Shown here in pieces: positions 21,529-30,318 of a stretch of 48,303 nucleotides of DNA. The notes beneath the pieces are model-generated. The model was given only the letters and a program-made list of their open reading frames with translations. It searched no databases and was not told where the DNA came from. The stretch is from assembly GCA_964426655.1 (NCBI GenBank), contig CAYRQT010000012.1, forward strand, positions 1 through 48,303, in the 5' to 3' direction. Every line of letters begins with the position of its first letter. The stretch's first letter is position 1. Source of the DNA: RGIG8306 sp964426655. Lineage in GTDB: Bacteria > Bacillota > Clostridia > Lachnospirales > Lachnospiraceae. The translations under genes were made by a program, and so were the position numbers.

Positions 21529-23907
21529 TCAATGAGATATTTCCTGAGGGTCAGGGGGCATTTTTTTAAAAAACAGGGACAGGCCTTTAAGAATATGTCC
21601 ATTTGCTAACGCCAAAAGGGCATCAAGTACATAGTTGCGCATAGCACCACTGATTTTCATACCGCTAAGGGAGGCATCGGCAGCAGAGTTCATCATCATT
21701 CGAAAATCCGGATTTTCATAATCTTTTTTTCCATTGAATCCCTTGGCAACAGTGGATTCAATGGCTTTATACATGATTTTCATAATTAAAGAATACTTCT
21801 TCATTTCCATAACGGTATTATCCATGGTAAAAGCCCCTTTTATTAGGACAGGATCTGGAACAGTGTGACCCAGGAGCTGTTCCCAGTCTGCTTTGGTGGG
21901 GGGGCCTTGAGGATGGATATACCAGGCAGGGACCACATCCCTGATGGGAAGGCCTTTCTTGTGCAAGGCACCCTCCAGTCGAATATCTTCGCAGCTGGAG
22001 CCTACCTGTACCTGGTAAAGCCCTCCTGGAATAATCCATTCGCCAGACCAGAGGGCAAAACTTCTGTCAGATAAAGGCAGGGAAACTTCCTGACTTTCTC
22101 CAGGGAAAAGATATATTTTAGAGAAGGCTTTTAATTCCCTGAGAGGACGAGAATATCCATCTTTAGGAGGGGAAATGTAAACCTGAACAATTTCTTTGGC
22201 GGAGTACATACCGGTGTTTGTGATTGTAAAAGACACATTGCTTTCGCTAAGCCTAAGATTGCTGTATTCAAAAGTGCTGTAGGAAAGGCCATAGCCAAAG
22301 GGAAATCGAACAGGCTTGTTGGCACTTAGATAAAAGCGATACCCCACATAAATGCCTTCCCGATAATGAGCATCTTTTTGTCCATTGGCGTAATAGGAAG
22401 AGGAAACACAGTCTTCATAGAGGAACGGCCAGCTTTCTGTTAGTTTTCCACAGGGAACAACCTGCCCAAACAGAATATTAACAGCAGCCTGTCCGGCTCC
22501 TTCTCCAGCCAGGCCCATATATAAAATGGATTTAACCTGGCTTGCCCAGGGAAGCTCCACAGGACTTCCGCAGGATAAAATCACAATGGTGTCAGGATTG
22601 GCAGCTGCAACACGTTCAATCAACTGGACATGCCCTTTTGGCATGTCCATATTTTCCCGGTCAAATCCTTCAGATTCGTAGTGGTTGGGAAGGCCGGCAA
22701 ACACGACTGCCACATCTGCCTTTTTGGCCGCCGATTCTGCTTCTTCAAGTAGAGCAGGCGAGGTGCTGCCATCTTCCAGGCAGCCCTGAACAAAAGGAAT
22801 ACGGGGAGCAGCCTGAGTGGCACTGACTAATTTCCATGGATTGATATGACTGCTTCCGCTTCCCTGATAGCGTGGGGTGCGGGCCATATCTCCAATAAAT
22901 ACTATTTTCTGAGTATCAGAAAGGGGTAAAAGCTGATCTTTATTTTGAAGAAGAACCGCACTTTCCTCTGCTGCTTTCAGGGCCAGCCGATAATGTCTGG
23001 GCATATCTACTTCTTTTTCGGCGTTGGATAAAAAAGCAGCTTTTTCACTAACGAGCGTTAAGACTCGAGAGGCAGAAGCCTGAATATCGGCCTCATCCAA
23101 GTTACCTGTAGCAACGGCCTGTGCTGCTTCCGGTTCCATATAGGCAGATCCACCGGGCATCATCAGATCGCAGCCTGCCTGAAAGCCTTTGATGCGATTG
23201 CCCATTCCGCCCCAGTCTGTCAGAACCATGCCTTTAAATCCCCAGTCTTTGCGAAGAATGTCTGTTAAGAGATATCGGTTATCTGAGCAATGCTCTCCAT
23301 TGATTTTATTATAGGCACTCATCACAGTGGAAGGATGTCCTTCTTTCACGGCAATTTCAAAACCAGTTAAGTAAATTTCCCGGAGCGTTCTTTCATCCAC
23401 AATGCTGTCTGAAGAGAAGCGCTTATACTCCTGATTATTCAGGGCAAAATGCTTAAGAGAAGCACCGACGCCCACCTTCTCCGCAGCACGAATAAAGGCG
23501 GCTGCCAGTTTACCTGTCAAGTAAGGATCTTCTGAAAAATATTCAAAATTTCTGCCGCATAAAGGGTTTCTTTTAATATTTGCACCTGGACCTAGAATGA
23601 CGCCCACCCCGTGAGCGGCGGCTTCCTTTGCAATAGCCTCTCCGATTTCCTCAAGGAGAGAGATATCCCAGCTACAGGAGGAAGAAGCTGCTGTAGGAAA
23701 ACATGTTGCGGGAATGGAAGCATTTACCCCTAGCATGTCTGTAGCTGATTCTTGTTTGCGCAGGCCATGGGGGCCATCGGCAACCATAAGAGAGGGGATG
23801 TGAAGGTGGGGAAATGCTTTGGTGTGCCAGAAATCTGCACCGCTGCACAGGGCGATTTTTTCTGGAAGAGAAAGTCTGGAAAGCGTTTCTTCAATGGATA
23901 ATTTCAT
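21529..23907 (-). CDS. Glycoside hydrolase family 3 beta-glucosidase-like
   Basis: A 792-residue retaining GH3 enzyme. The N-terminal TIM barrel contains LMVADGPHGLRKQ, the substrate-binding KHFALNNQE (Lys152, His153) and the nucleophile Asp231 in GMVLTDWGGM. The alpha/beta sandwich follows with the EGFDREN acid loop, then a fibronectin-III-like domain (about 545-630) and a 130-residue tail. No signal peptide is present, so it is cytoplasmic. It starts directly after the stop of the upstream GH78 gene (TAA then ATG), so translation is coupled. Beta-glucosidase or beta-xylosidase activity is likely. Confidence 0.9.
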   Translation of the reverse strand: MKLSIEETLSRLSLPEKIALCSGADFWHTKAFPHLHIPSLMVADGPHGLRKQESATDMLGVNASIPATCFPTAASSSCSWDISLLEEIGEAIAKEAAAHGVGVILGPGANIKRNPLCGRNFEYFSEDPYLTGKLAAAFIRAAEKVGVGASLKHFALNNQEYKRFSSDSIVDERTLREIYLTGFEIAVKEGHPSTVMSAYNKINGEHCSDNRYLLTDILRKDWGFKGMVLTDWGGMGNRIKGFQAGCDLMMPGGSAYMEPEAAQAVATGNLDEADIQASASRVLTLVSEKAAFLSNAEKEVDMPRHYRLALKAAEESAVLLQNKDQLLPLSDTQKIVFIGDMARTPRYQGSGSSHINPWKLVSATQAAPRIPFVQGCLEDGSTSPALLEEAESAAKKADVAVVFAGLPNHYESEGFDRENMDMPKGHVQLIERVAAANPDTIVILSCGSPVELPWASQVKSILYMGLAGEGAGQAAVNILFGQVVPCGKLTESWPFLYEDCVSSSYYANGQKDAHYREGIYVGYRFYLSANKPVRFPFGYGLSYSTFEYSNLRLSESNVSFTITNTGMYSAKEIVQVYISPPKDGYSRPLRELKAFSKIYLFPGESQEVSLPLSDRSFALWSGEWIIPGGLYQVQVGSSCEDIRLEGALHKKGLPIRDVVPAWYIHPQGPPTKADWEQLLGHTVPDPVLIKGAFTMDNTVMEMKKYSLIMKIMYKAIESTVAKGFNGKKDYENPDFRMMMNSAADASLSGMKISGAMRNYVLDALLALANGHILKGLSLFFKKMPPDPQEISH

Positions 23908-26478
23908 TTATTGGGATTCCTGCCTTTCAAAGTATTGGTAATATCCTGCCGGGACGTCATAAACAGATCCACCGGGCAGAGATATATGAGCCTCACAGCC
24001 ATCGGGGACTAAAAACATAAATTGAATACCATCGGGAAGTTTTTTCCAGGAACTGCTTACAGAGCCATAAATGCTGTCATAGACAAAGGAGGCTTCCTTT
24101 ATATTTCCTCCAGGCAAGGGGGCCAGAGAAAATTCATTTTCTGCCAAAATGCGAATGCCACAGACTGATTCAAAAAGCCATTCACAAACAGATCCGGGAG
24201 AATAGTGATTGTTAGAGGCTGTGCCATCCCAGTTTTCCCATACCGTAGTTGCACCGGCCTTTACTTCTGCCAGCCACCCTGGAGAGGCTTCATTTTCCAT
24301 CATCTTGTAGGCAGTATCTAACTGGCCATATCGGGTGAGGGTAGGGAGCAGTAGGGGAGTGGAGAGAAAACCGGTTCCCACCTTGTAGTTTCGGGCTTTA
24401 ATACTTGTAACAAGGCGGGAGAGCACGTTTGCCTTTGTTTCATCCTCCAGCAGATTAAAGGCAAGCGGCCTTACAAGTTTTGACTGGCGGGAGGTGTCTA
24501 TGTGGCCTTGGTGGACAAACTGATGATTATAGGCCATTTTACATCCATTGTGATATTCCTCATACAGGGGAAGGTCTTCTAAATGACCGGTAAGTTTGGC
24601 CACTTTCTGCATGATACCGCATATATAGGAAAGATATGCGGTAGCCTCTTCCGGATGTGGAGCCATAAAATCCTGTAGTACACTTTGCTGATACACTTCC
24701 GGTGGCTCCAACCACTCCCCAAAAGCCTGTCCAACGTTAGATATGTAGGTTTTATCGGGAGAAGGGAAGGGCTTTCCGAATAAACCAGTTTTTCCGGTTC
24801 GGCTAATCTGAAACTGGATATGTGATTTCATCATGGGATAGAAAGCTTCCAGAAAGGTTCTATCCTGATACATCCGAAACATTCTCCAGGGGAGTAGCAC
24901 GGCAACATCTGCCCAACCACAGCAACCGTCCATGCGTTTGATAAAGTCTATGCCTGGCAGATATTCATTATTACGGACATCCGGAGCATGACAGGGTATC
25001 TTTCCGTTGCGGTTTTGGCGATCCTGCAAATCATAAAGCCATTTTCGGAAGAAAGGGGCTGTTTCCATAAGATAGGACCCAGTCTTACAAAAAATCTGAA
25101 CATCTCCTGTCCAAGGGGCTCTTTCTCTGGTAGGGCAATCGGTGGGGATATCCAGAAAATTACTTTTCATACTCCAGAGAGTATTTTCCACAAAACGATT
25201 AATCAAGGGGTTGGAGCAGGAGAAATGTCCTGTCTGAGGCATATCGGAATAAAGGGCAATGGAAGTAAAATCTTCTGCACGAACAGGAAAGTCTGCTTCT
25301 AAGGAGGCATATCGAAAGCCAAATATGGCAAAAGTAGTTTTATAAGTGTTTAGGCCTTCCTTGCAAATGTAAGAAATTCTCTGAAGAGGCGTTGCCTTGG
25401 ACGTATTGGCACGAAGCTGAATATTAGCCATATCCAGTTCCCCTGCTTTCAAAGTTTCCCCTAACTGAATGAGAAGACGTTGACCGGCTTTGGCCTGAAT
25501 AGAAAAAGAAATATAACCGGCAAGATTCTGCTCGAAATCCAGTAAAATTTTTCCAGAAGGAGTTCTGGAAAGAACAGGTTGAAATCGTTCCTTCTCCACA
25601 ACAGAAAGACTATTAGAAGCGGTAGGCGTAATGGGATAAGATGTTATAGTAGCTTTTCCTGCATAAGAGGGGGTTTTTCTTGCGTCAATGATTTCTCCAT
25701 CCTTAAGGTCTGCAAACAACAGGGGCCCGTCATTGCTCCATGAAAAAGAATCATCGCTGCAGATCATTAGCTGACTGTCATCCATATAGGTTATTTCCAG
25801 TTGCAGCAGCAGTTTGGTCTGTTTTCCATATACACCGGTAACGCCTAAGGCACCCAGGCTTCCGCGGAACCACCCATCGGCAAGGGAAAGCGACAGAGTA
25901 TTCTGGCCTGGCTGCAACAGAGGGGTCACGTCATAGGTTTGATAATATATTCTCTTGTGATAATCGGTAAACCCAGGCGCCAGAATAAAATTACCAGCAG
26001 AAACACCATTGACGGCGGCGGTATATACGCCACATGCGGTCACGTACAGGCGGGCATTTTTTACAGATTTATCAACAGAAAAACTTTTTTTGAAATAATC
26101 AACAGGGTAACGTTTTCTCCTGTGGGGAGAGTAGCTGCCGGTTATCCATGACGCTTTCCAGTCATCTGGCTGCAGCAGACCTGTCTCAAAACGGGCCTCT
26201 TCACTCCATAATCCAGGCGTATCCATTTCATCCCATAGGCGCACTTTCCAGAATACAAGAGTGCGACTATTTACCGAAGGACCCTGCCATGGGAGGCCAG
26301 CCATGAAAGAACTTGGAATTTTTCCGCTATCCCAGAAAATCCCTTGGGATGTGCGAGCCTGAATCTGATAGGCGGTTTGTTTTTTTCCACCGGAAACCTG
26401 CCAGAATAACCTGGGGGAGGAAAAATCAATTCCTAGTGGATTATTCAGATATTCTGTGCGTAGCCGTTGTGCAATCAT
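23908..26478 (-). CDS. Alpha-L-rhamnosidase, GH78 (second copy)
   Basis: An 856-residue GH78 protein, a diverged paralog of the one at 17445-19988. Domain order is the same. The catalytic barrel shows TDCPTRERAPWTGD with Glu452 and GATTVWENWD with Glu748. The variant R-E-R-A-P-W in place of D-E-R-M-G-W suggests different substrate preference. It is the first gene of the glycosidase operon, divergent from the AraC-type regulator, with GGAAAGGAGCACCC before the ATG. No signal peptide was seen. Confidence 0.92.
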   Translation of the reverse strand: MIAQRLRTEYLNNPLGIDFSSPRLFWQVSGGKKQTAYQIQARTSQGIFWDSGKIPSSFMAGLPWQGPSVNSRTLVFWKVRLWDEMDTPGLWSEEARFETGLLQPDDWKASWITGSYSPHRRKRYPVDYFKKSFSVDKSVKNARLYVTACGVYTAAVNGVSAGNFILAPGFTDYHKRIYYQTYDVTPLLQPGQNTLSLSLADGWFRGSLGALGVTGVYGKQTKLLLQLEITYMDDSQLMICSDDSFSWSNDGPLLFADLKDGEIIDARKTPSYAGKATITSYPITPTASNSLSVVEKERFQPVLSRTPSGKILLDFEQNLAGYISFSIQAKAGQRLLIQLGETLKAGELDMANIQLRANTSKATPLQRISYICKEGLNTYKTTFAIFGFRYASLEADFPVRAEDFTSIALYSDMPQTGHFSCSNPLINRFVENTLWSMKSNFLDIPTDCPTRERAPWTGDVQIFCKTGSYLMETAPFFRKWLYDLQDRQNRNGKIPCHAPDVRNNEYLPGIDFIKRMDGCCGWADVAVLLPWRMFRMYQDRTFLEAFYPMMKSHIQFQISRTGKTGLFGKPFPSPDKTYISNVGQAFGEWLEPPEVYQQSVLQDFMAPHPEEATAYLSYICGIMQKVAKLTGHLEDLPLYEEYHNGCKMAYNHQFVHQGHIDTSRQSKLVRPLAFNLLEDETKANVLSRLVTSIKARNYKVGTGFLSTPLLLPTLTRYGQLDTAYKMMENEASPGWLAEVKAGATTVWENWDGTASNNHYSPGSVCEWLFESVCGIRILAENEFSLAPLPGGNIKEASFVYDSIYGSVSSSWKKLPDGIQFMFLVPDGCEAHISLPGGSVYDVPAGYYQYFERQESQ

Positions 26479-26494
26479 GGGTGCTCCTTTCCAG

Positions 26495-26524
26495 TATATA
26501 ACTGAAACGCTCTAATTAATCCAA
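26495..26524 (-). promoter_or_regulatory. Possible promoter of the glycosidase operon
   Basis: On the minus strand TTGGAT (26519-26524), 18 bases, TATATA (26495-26500), about 17 bases before the GH78 start. It is a weak match, as expected for an activator-dependent promoter. Confidence 0.35.
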
Positions 26525-26550
26525 GTATAAGGAGAATCACACATAAATTC

Positions 26551-26579
26551 TTGCAATATCGTCGGATTTGTTTTAATAT
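26551..26579 (+). promoter_or_regulatory. Promoter of the AraC-type regulator
   Basis: TTGCAA (26551-26556), 17 bases, TAATAT (26574-26579), 27 bases before the GTG start codon. Confidence 0.6.
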
Positions 26580-26606
26580 TTATATAAAAAAAAGGGGAGT
26601 AAAATT

Positions 26607-27557
26607 GTGCAGATTGACTATAAATACCTTTGCCAGGGCATCGGGCAGCTAACGGGGTTGGAGATTCGGGCCTATTGTGGCAGCAGAGAGGTGCAGCATT
26701 ATGCGCAGTATGCTTTTTCACCGGATATTGCCCGATTGATATTTCATGAAATTCCCAGGCATAAAGAAAATGTATTTTATACTGAAACAGAGGATTTGCT
26801 GATTTTTGGAGTAATCAGAATCCCATCTGATCAGCATATGCTGGTTATAGGGCCCACAATGCAACTTCATCCGGACAAACAGCGAGAGATTGCCATTTTA
26901 TATACCTTAGGGGAAGGACACGGACGATTGCCGGAATTGCAAGCTTATTTTTCCAATATGATTCCCTATCCGTTCGAAACTTTTTTGCAGATCATGTGCT
27001 TTATTCACTATGCACTAAATGAAGTAGCTCTTTCTGTGGGAGATATTATCAGAGGAAGTGATCAGATGCATATGCAAAATACGGAAAACTGGGAGGTGCC
27101 AGTTGTAGAAACATCTGTAGAGGCATTTGATATTTACGAAACAGAAAAACAAATGCTTTCTATGGTTTCTGCGGGAAATGTGGAAGCTATTCGCAGGTTT
27201 ATTCAGACGCCCCCAGCCGGAAAAATCGGAAAACTATCTCCCAATGCCATGAGACAGAAGAAAAACACCTTTGTTTGTGCGACTACACTAATCAGTCGTG
27301 CAGCTATAGAGGGAGGAATGCCCTCAGAAATGGCTTTTGCCTTAAGTGACCGCTATATTCAAAAGGCAGAATTGATGAACAGCGATGGAGATTTGACTGC
27401 ACTGCATATGTTAATGATTATGGATTACACACAGCGTGTAGAGGCGATAAAATGCGGCGAAAGCAATTCGGCACTGGTAAAGGAGACTATGCGATATGTT
27501 TTAAAAAATGTGGAAAAAAACTGGCACTTTCGGAAATTGCAAAAGCAGTGGGGGTAA
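26607..27557 (+). CDS. AraC-family regulator, N-terminal part (frame ends before the DNA-binding domain)
   Basis: This frame codes for 316 residues beginning with GTG behind GGGGAG. The N-terminal domain (about 1-150) resembles the ligand-sensing part of Lachnospiraceae AraC regulators, and the central helical segment (about 175-290) is the usual connector. The AraC helix-turn-helix should begin near residue 303, but this frame goes wrong at the A7 run at 27514-27520 and stops after VEKNWHFRKLQKQWG. The missing domain continues in the -1 frame without a gap. Next to the divergent glycosidase operon, it is the likely regulator of that operon, if full-length protein is made. Confidence 0.8.
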   Translation: MQIDYKYLCQGIGQLTGLEIRAYCGSREVQHYAQYAFSPDIARLIFHEIPRHKENVFYTETEDLLIFGVIRIPSDQHMLVIGPTMQLHPDKQREIAILYTLGEGHGRLPELQAYFSNMIPYPFETFLQIMCFIHYALNEVALSVGDIIRGSDQMHMQNTENWEVPVVETSVEAFDIYETEKQMLSMVSAGNVEAIRRFIQTPPAGKIGKLSPNAMRQKKNTFVCATTLISRAAIEGGMPSEMAFALSDRYIQKAELMNSDGDLTALHMLMIMDYTQRVEAIKCGESNSALVKETMRYVLKNVEKNWHFRKLQKQWG

Positions 27558-27790
27558 ATCGTTCCCATCTATGTGAAAAATTCAGAGCAGAGACAGGAAA
27601 ATCTCTGGGAGAATTCATTAAGGATACAAAAATGGAAGAGGCCCGGCGTATGCTATCCTCATCCAGAATCAGTGTGGCGCAAATTAGCGATTATCTGGGT
27701 TTTTCTTCTCAAAGTTATTTTCAGACAGTGTTTAAACAGGTGGAAGGGTGTACGCCCAGGGAATTCCGCAAAAAAGTGAAGAACCTGTAA
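27452..27790 (+). CDS. AraC-family helix-turn-helix domain in the -1 frame
   Basis: This frame carries a full AraC-type double helix-turn-helix: LALSEIAKAVGVNRSHLCEKFRAETGKSLGEFI, then ISVAQISDYLGFSSQSYFQTVFKQVEGCTPREFRK, with the family signature at the end. It overlaps the preceding frame by 106 bases. It is best read as the C-terminus of the same protein, either through a lost A in the A-run or through -1 frameshifting. A separate start is also possible: an ATG at 27452 follows GAGG with 7-base spacing and would give a 112-residue DNA-binding fragment. Confidence 0.75.
   Translation: MRRKQFGTGKGDYAICFKKCGKKLALSEIAKAVGVNRSHLCEKFRAETGKSLGEFIKDTKMEEARRMLSSSRISVAQISDYLGFSSQSYFQTVFKQVEGCTPREFRKKVKNL
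27514..27521 (+). other. Slippery heptamer A AAA AAC at the AraC frame break
   Basis: In the upstream frame the codons are GTG GAA AAA AAC TGG, so bases 27515-27521 form the canonical -1 slippery pattern X XXY YYZ (A AAA AAC). A -1 slip gives AAA then CTG GCA CTT, exactly the helix-turn-helix frame. Equally, a single missing A (7 instead of 8) would create the same break. Confidence 0.6.
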
Positions 27791-27824
27791 ATCTGTTCGG
27801 AGAGAAAGGTGCATAAATAGAATG

Positions 27825-27859
27825 CGCTCCAAAGCCGGTTGTCCACAGGCATTGGAGCG
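27825..27859 (+). other. Stem-loop between convergent genes
   Basis: CGCTCCAA-A-GCC (27825-27836) pairs with GGC-A-TTGGAGCG (27848-27859), 11 pairs with one A-A mismatch and an 11-base loop. It lies after the AraC stop and before the convergent HD-GYP gene. There is no adjacent T-run on either strand, so terminator function is uncertain. Confidence 0.5.
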
Positions 27860-27886
27860 TATATATAAATTAATTAATGCAATTTT

Positions 27887-29158
27887 TTAAACTTCTTTCA
27901 GAAGAATTTTGCCATATCGCTCTACAGCAGCATCAGAAGCCTGTTTTCTGGCCATATTGACCTGCTCGTAATTCTCAATCAGGATTTGGGTTATGGGGGA
28001 TGAAATGCTGTTGTTGTTCACCATTGCCTGTAAAATGGCAACTGTACGAGCCTTATCCAGTCCGGCTCTGTAGGGGCGATCTTCTGTGATGGCGGCAAAA
28101 ATATCCGCAACGGCCATGATTCTTGCCCCATAAGATAGAGAAGGACCTTTAAAGTGAAAAGGATAACCATTGCCACTTAGTTTTTCGTGATGATTGGCAG
28201 CCCATTCCGTAATGTTCTCGAAACCTCGGATGGGGCGCAGAAGGCGGTACGTATAAAAAGAATGGGATCGGATGACATCAAATTCTCCAGGATCCAGTTT
28301 ATCCTGTTTTTCCAGAACTTGAACGGGAATGGCAAGTTTTCCGATGTCATGAAGGTTCCCGGCAATATCCATCATTTTACACTCATCCTCTGAAAACCCG
28401 CAAAGTTTGGCAAGCTGAACTGCTGTAGCGGCAACCCCGGCAGAGTGCATGGCTGTAAAGGGGCTTCTAAAATCAATGATTTGAGAAAAAATATGGGTAA
28501 GATCTACGACTTCATCCAGTGTCAAATCAATATTTTGCAAAGAGGAAGAACTGATTAACTGGGTAATAGAGGGACGGTAGGTCAGATTCAGCCAAAGAGA
28601 TTCTTTATAGCAAATGCTTAAGAAAGCATCGACTGCCCGTGGCTCAAACGAGATGTCCTTTTGGGAACGAACATAATCCTCAATATATTTCATCTGACTG
28701 ATGATATGTTCTCCCTTGTGAATGTGGACAGCAATGCGGTCTGCCAGGTGCAAAATATGGCTGGAATAGGGAATTTCCATGCCATCCACCATACGGTTTT
28801 TTCCATAATTCCAATAGGTATGATGGTAGGTGATTATTTTGGAGACTCTATTAAAAATAGGAAATTCTGCAAAAAGTCTCCCACCGATAATGGCATGTTG
28901 ATCTTCATTGGCCCGCTCGTTGTACAGAAAATCAAATCGATCCTGTAAAGCCAGTGAGCCCACATCGTGTAGCAATGCAGAGACTACCAGTGCTCGTTTA
29001 TCTTCCTGGGTTTCCTGTAAGGCATCGGCAATGTGGTAAGAAAGATAGGCCACCTGCTGATGATGATCTGTCATCTCCGGGCTGACCAGATCCACTGCCC
29101 GGGTCATACACAATATTAAGTCATATAAATTTGAAAAATACTGTTCATTTAATGTCAT
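27887..29158 (-). CDS. Tandem HD / HD-GYP domain phosphodiesterase
   Basis: A 423-residue cytoplasmic protein with two metal-dependent HD domains. The first (about 25-150) has His32-His33, His64-Asp65 (LLHDVG), His88 and His112-His113. The second (about 230-400) is an HD-GYP domain with His270-Asp271 (NLHDIGK), His299, His323-His324 in HHEKLSGNGYP, and VADIFAAITEDRPYR. HD-GYP proteins hydrolyse cyclic di-GMP or related dinucleotides. No sensor or membrane domain is fused. The ATG at 29173 is rejected as start because its second and third codons (AAGGAG) are the ribosome site for the ATG at 29158. Confidence 0.88.
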   Translation of the reverse strand: MTLNEQYFSNLYDLILCMTRAVDLVSPEMTDHHQQVAYLSYHIADALQETQEDKRALVVSALLHDVGSLALQDRFDFLYNERANEDQHAIIGGRLFAEFPIFNRVSKIITYHHTYWNYGKNRMVDGMEIPYSSHILHLADRIAVHIHKGEHIISQMKYIEDYVRSQKDISFEPRAVDAFLSICYKESLWLNLTYRPSITQLISSSSLQNIDLTLDEVVDLTHIFSQIIDFRSPFTAMHSAGVAATAVQLAKLCGFSEDECKMMDIAGNLHDIGKLAIPVQVLEKQDKLDPGEFDVIRSHSFYTYRLLRPIRGFENITEWAANHHEKLSGNGYPFHFKGPSLSYGARIMAVADIFAAITEDRPYRAGLDKARTVAILQAMVNNNSISSPITQILIENYEQVNMARKQASDAAVERYGKILLKEV

Positions 29159-29267
29159 ACAGAACTCCTTCATTGGAGACTTAATTCATGAGTACACATA
29201 ACTACATTATAGAATAACACAGAAGGAAAGCAAATAAAAAATTTCTTAATTGTGAAAAACTGACAGG

Positions 29268-29296
29268 TTGTTGCCTGGAACAGAATATAGTATGAT
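29268..29296 (+). promoter_or_regulatory. Promoter of the exonuclease gene
   Basis: TTGTTG (29268-29273), 17 bases, TATGAT (29291-29296), about 30 bases before the start codon. Confidence 0.65.
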
Positions 29297-29326
29297 AAGA
29301 ACAGGATAAATATACAGAGGTGAAAA

Positions 29327-30283
29327 ATGGAATATGTAATCCTGGATTTGGAATGGAACCAGAACCCTTTTCCCCAGCACCCTTTCATACAGGGACAGTT
29401 GAGGTTTGAAATTATCGAAATCGGCGCTGTGAAAGTAAATGCGCAGGGAATAAATGATGGTGCATTTCATGCCATTATTAAGCCTCAGGTTTATAAAGAG
29501 TTATTTCCAATTATGAAGAATATTACACATTTGACTATAGGGGAACTGGAACAGGGAATTCCATTTCAGGAGGCCATGAAACAGTTCTTTTCCTGGAGCG
29601 GCGATAACTGTGTGTATTGTACCTGGGGGAACATGGATTTGGAGGAGTTACAAAATAATTTGGACTACTTTGAGATAGAGAATCCACTGCCATTTCCGTT
29701 ATTGTATTATGACTTGCAAAAGTTGTTCAGTATTCAGTTTGAAGATGGAAAGCTTAGACGAAGTCTGGAACATGCAGTAGAAATGCTGCAGATTGAAAAG
29801 AGCAGACCTTTCCACAGAGCGATGGAAGATGTGTGGTATACGGAAAAGATAATGGCAAGAATGGATATGCCAGTGCTGGAAATATATAAGTCAGTGGATT
29901 ATCATCGTATTCCACTGGAAAAAAAACAGGAAATTTTTTTGGATTTTAGAAAATACACAAAATATGTTTCCAGAGGGTTTTCCACAAGAGAGGAAGCCTT
30001 ATCAGATAAGCAGGTGTACGGATTACAGTGTTGTATCTGTAAAAAACTGCTCAGGAAAAAAATCAGGTGGTTCACACCAAATTATAAACAGTATTATTGT
30101 GCTGGATTCTGTGAGCAGCATGGGTGGATGAAGGGAAAGATACGGCTAAAAAAACATGAGGAAATGCCATATGTGGTGAAAACATGCCGGAGCATTTCAG
30201 GAGAAGATGTTTTGCGGCTGGGAGAACGGCAAAAGCGAATTAGAGAAAAGCGAAAGAAACATATGCAGGACCGGGAGGAATAG
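29327..30283 (+). CDS. DEDDh-type 3'-5' exonuclease
   Basis: A 318-residue protein with an N-terminal exonuclease domain of the DnaQ/KapD type: Asp7 and Glu9 in ILDLEWNQ, a central Asp region (CTWGNMDLEEL), and His163-Arg-Ala-Met-Glu-Asp168 (FHRAMEDVWYT), giving the DEDDh active site. It would remove nucleotides from 3' ends of RNA or DNA. The C-terminal third (about 230-270) holds cysteines arranged as CCICKK ... YYCAGFCEQHGW, a possible zinc site. AGAGGTG precedes the ATG. Substrate is unknown. Confidence 0.82.
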   Translation: MEYVILDLEWNQNPFPQHPFIQGQLRFEIIEIGAVKVNAQGINDGAFHAIIKPQVYKELFPIMKNITHLTIGELEQGIPFQEAMKQFFSWSGDNCVYCTWGNMDLEELQNNLDYFEIENPLPFPLLYYDLQKLFSIQFEDGKLRRSLEHAVEMLQIEKSRPFHRAMEDVWYTEKIMARMDMPVLEIYKSVDYHRIPLEKKQEIFLDFRKYTKYVSRGFSTREEALSDKQVYGLQCCICKKLLRKKIRWFTPNYKQYYCAGFCEQHGWMKGKIRLKKHEEMPYVVKTCRSISGEDVLRLGERQKRIREKRKKHMQDREE

Positions 30284-30310
30284 GAGGGGGCCCCCCACCT
30301 ACTCCTCCCG
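30272..30310 (+). other. Long GC-rich hairpin at a convergent gene junction
   Basis: Bases 30272-30289 pair with 30293-30310 (16 pairs, two mismatches) around a 3-base loop; the centre is GGGGGCCCCCC. It overlaps the exonuclease stop codon and ends 8 bases before the stop of the convergent carboxypeptidase gene. No T-run follows on either side. It may act as a shared barrier against read-through or RNA decay. Confidence 0.6.
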
Positions 30311-30318
30311 ACTCGCTA

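Noticed and set aside
26500..26520. CcpA cre site between the GH78 and AraC genes (GAAACGCT)
   Set aside because: Neither strand fits the cre consensus well; several key positions mismatch.
29159..29173. ATG at 29173 as start of the HD-GYP protein
   Set aside because: Its second and third codons are the AAGGAG ribosome site for the ATG at 29158.
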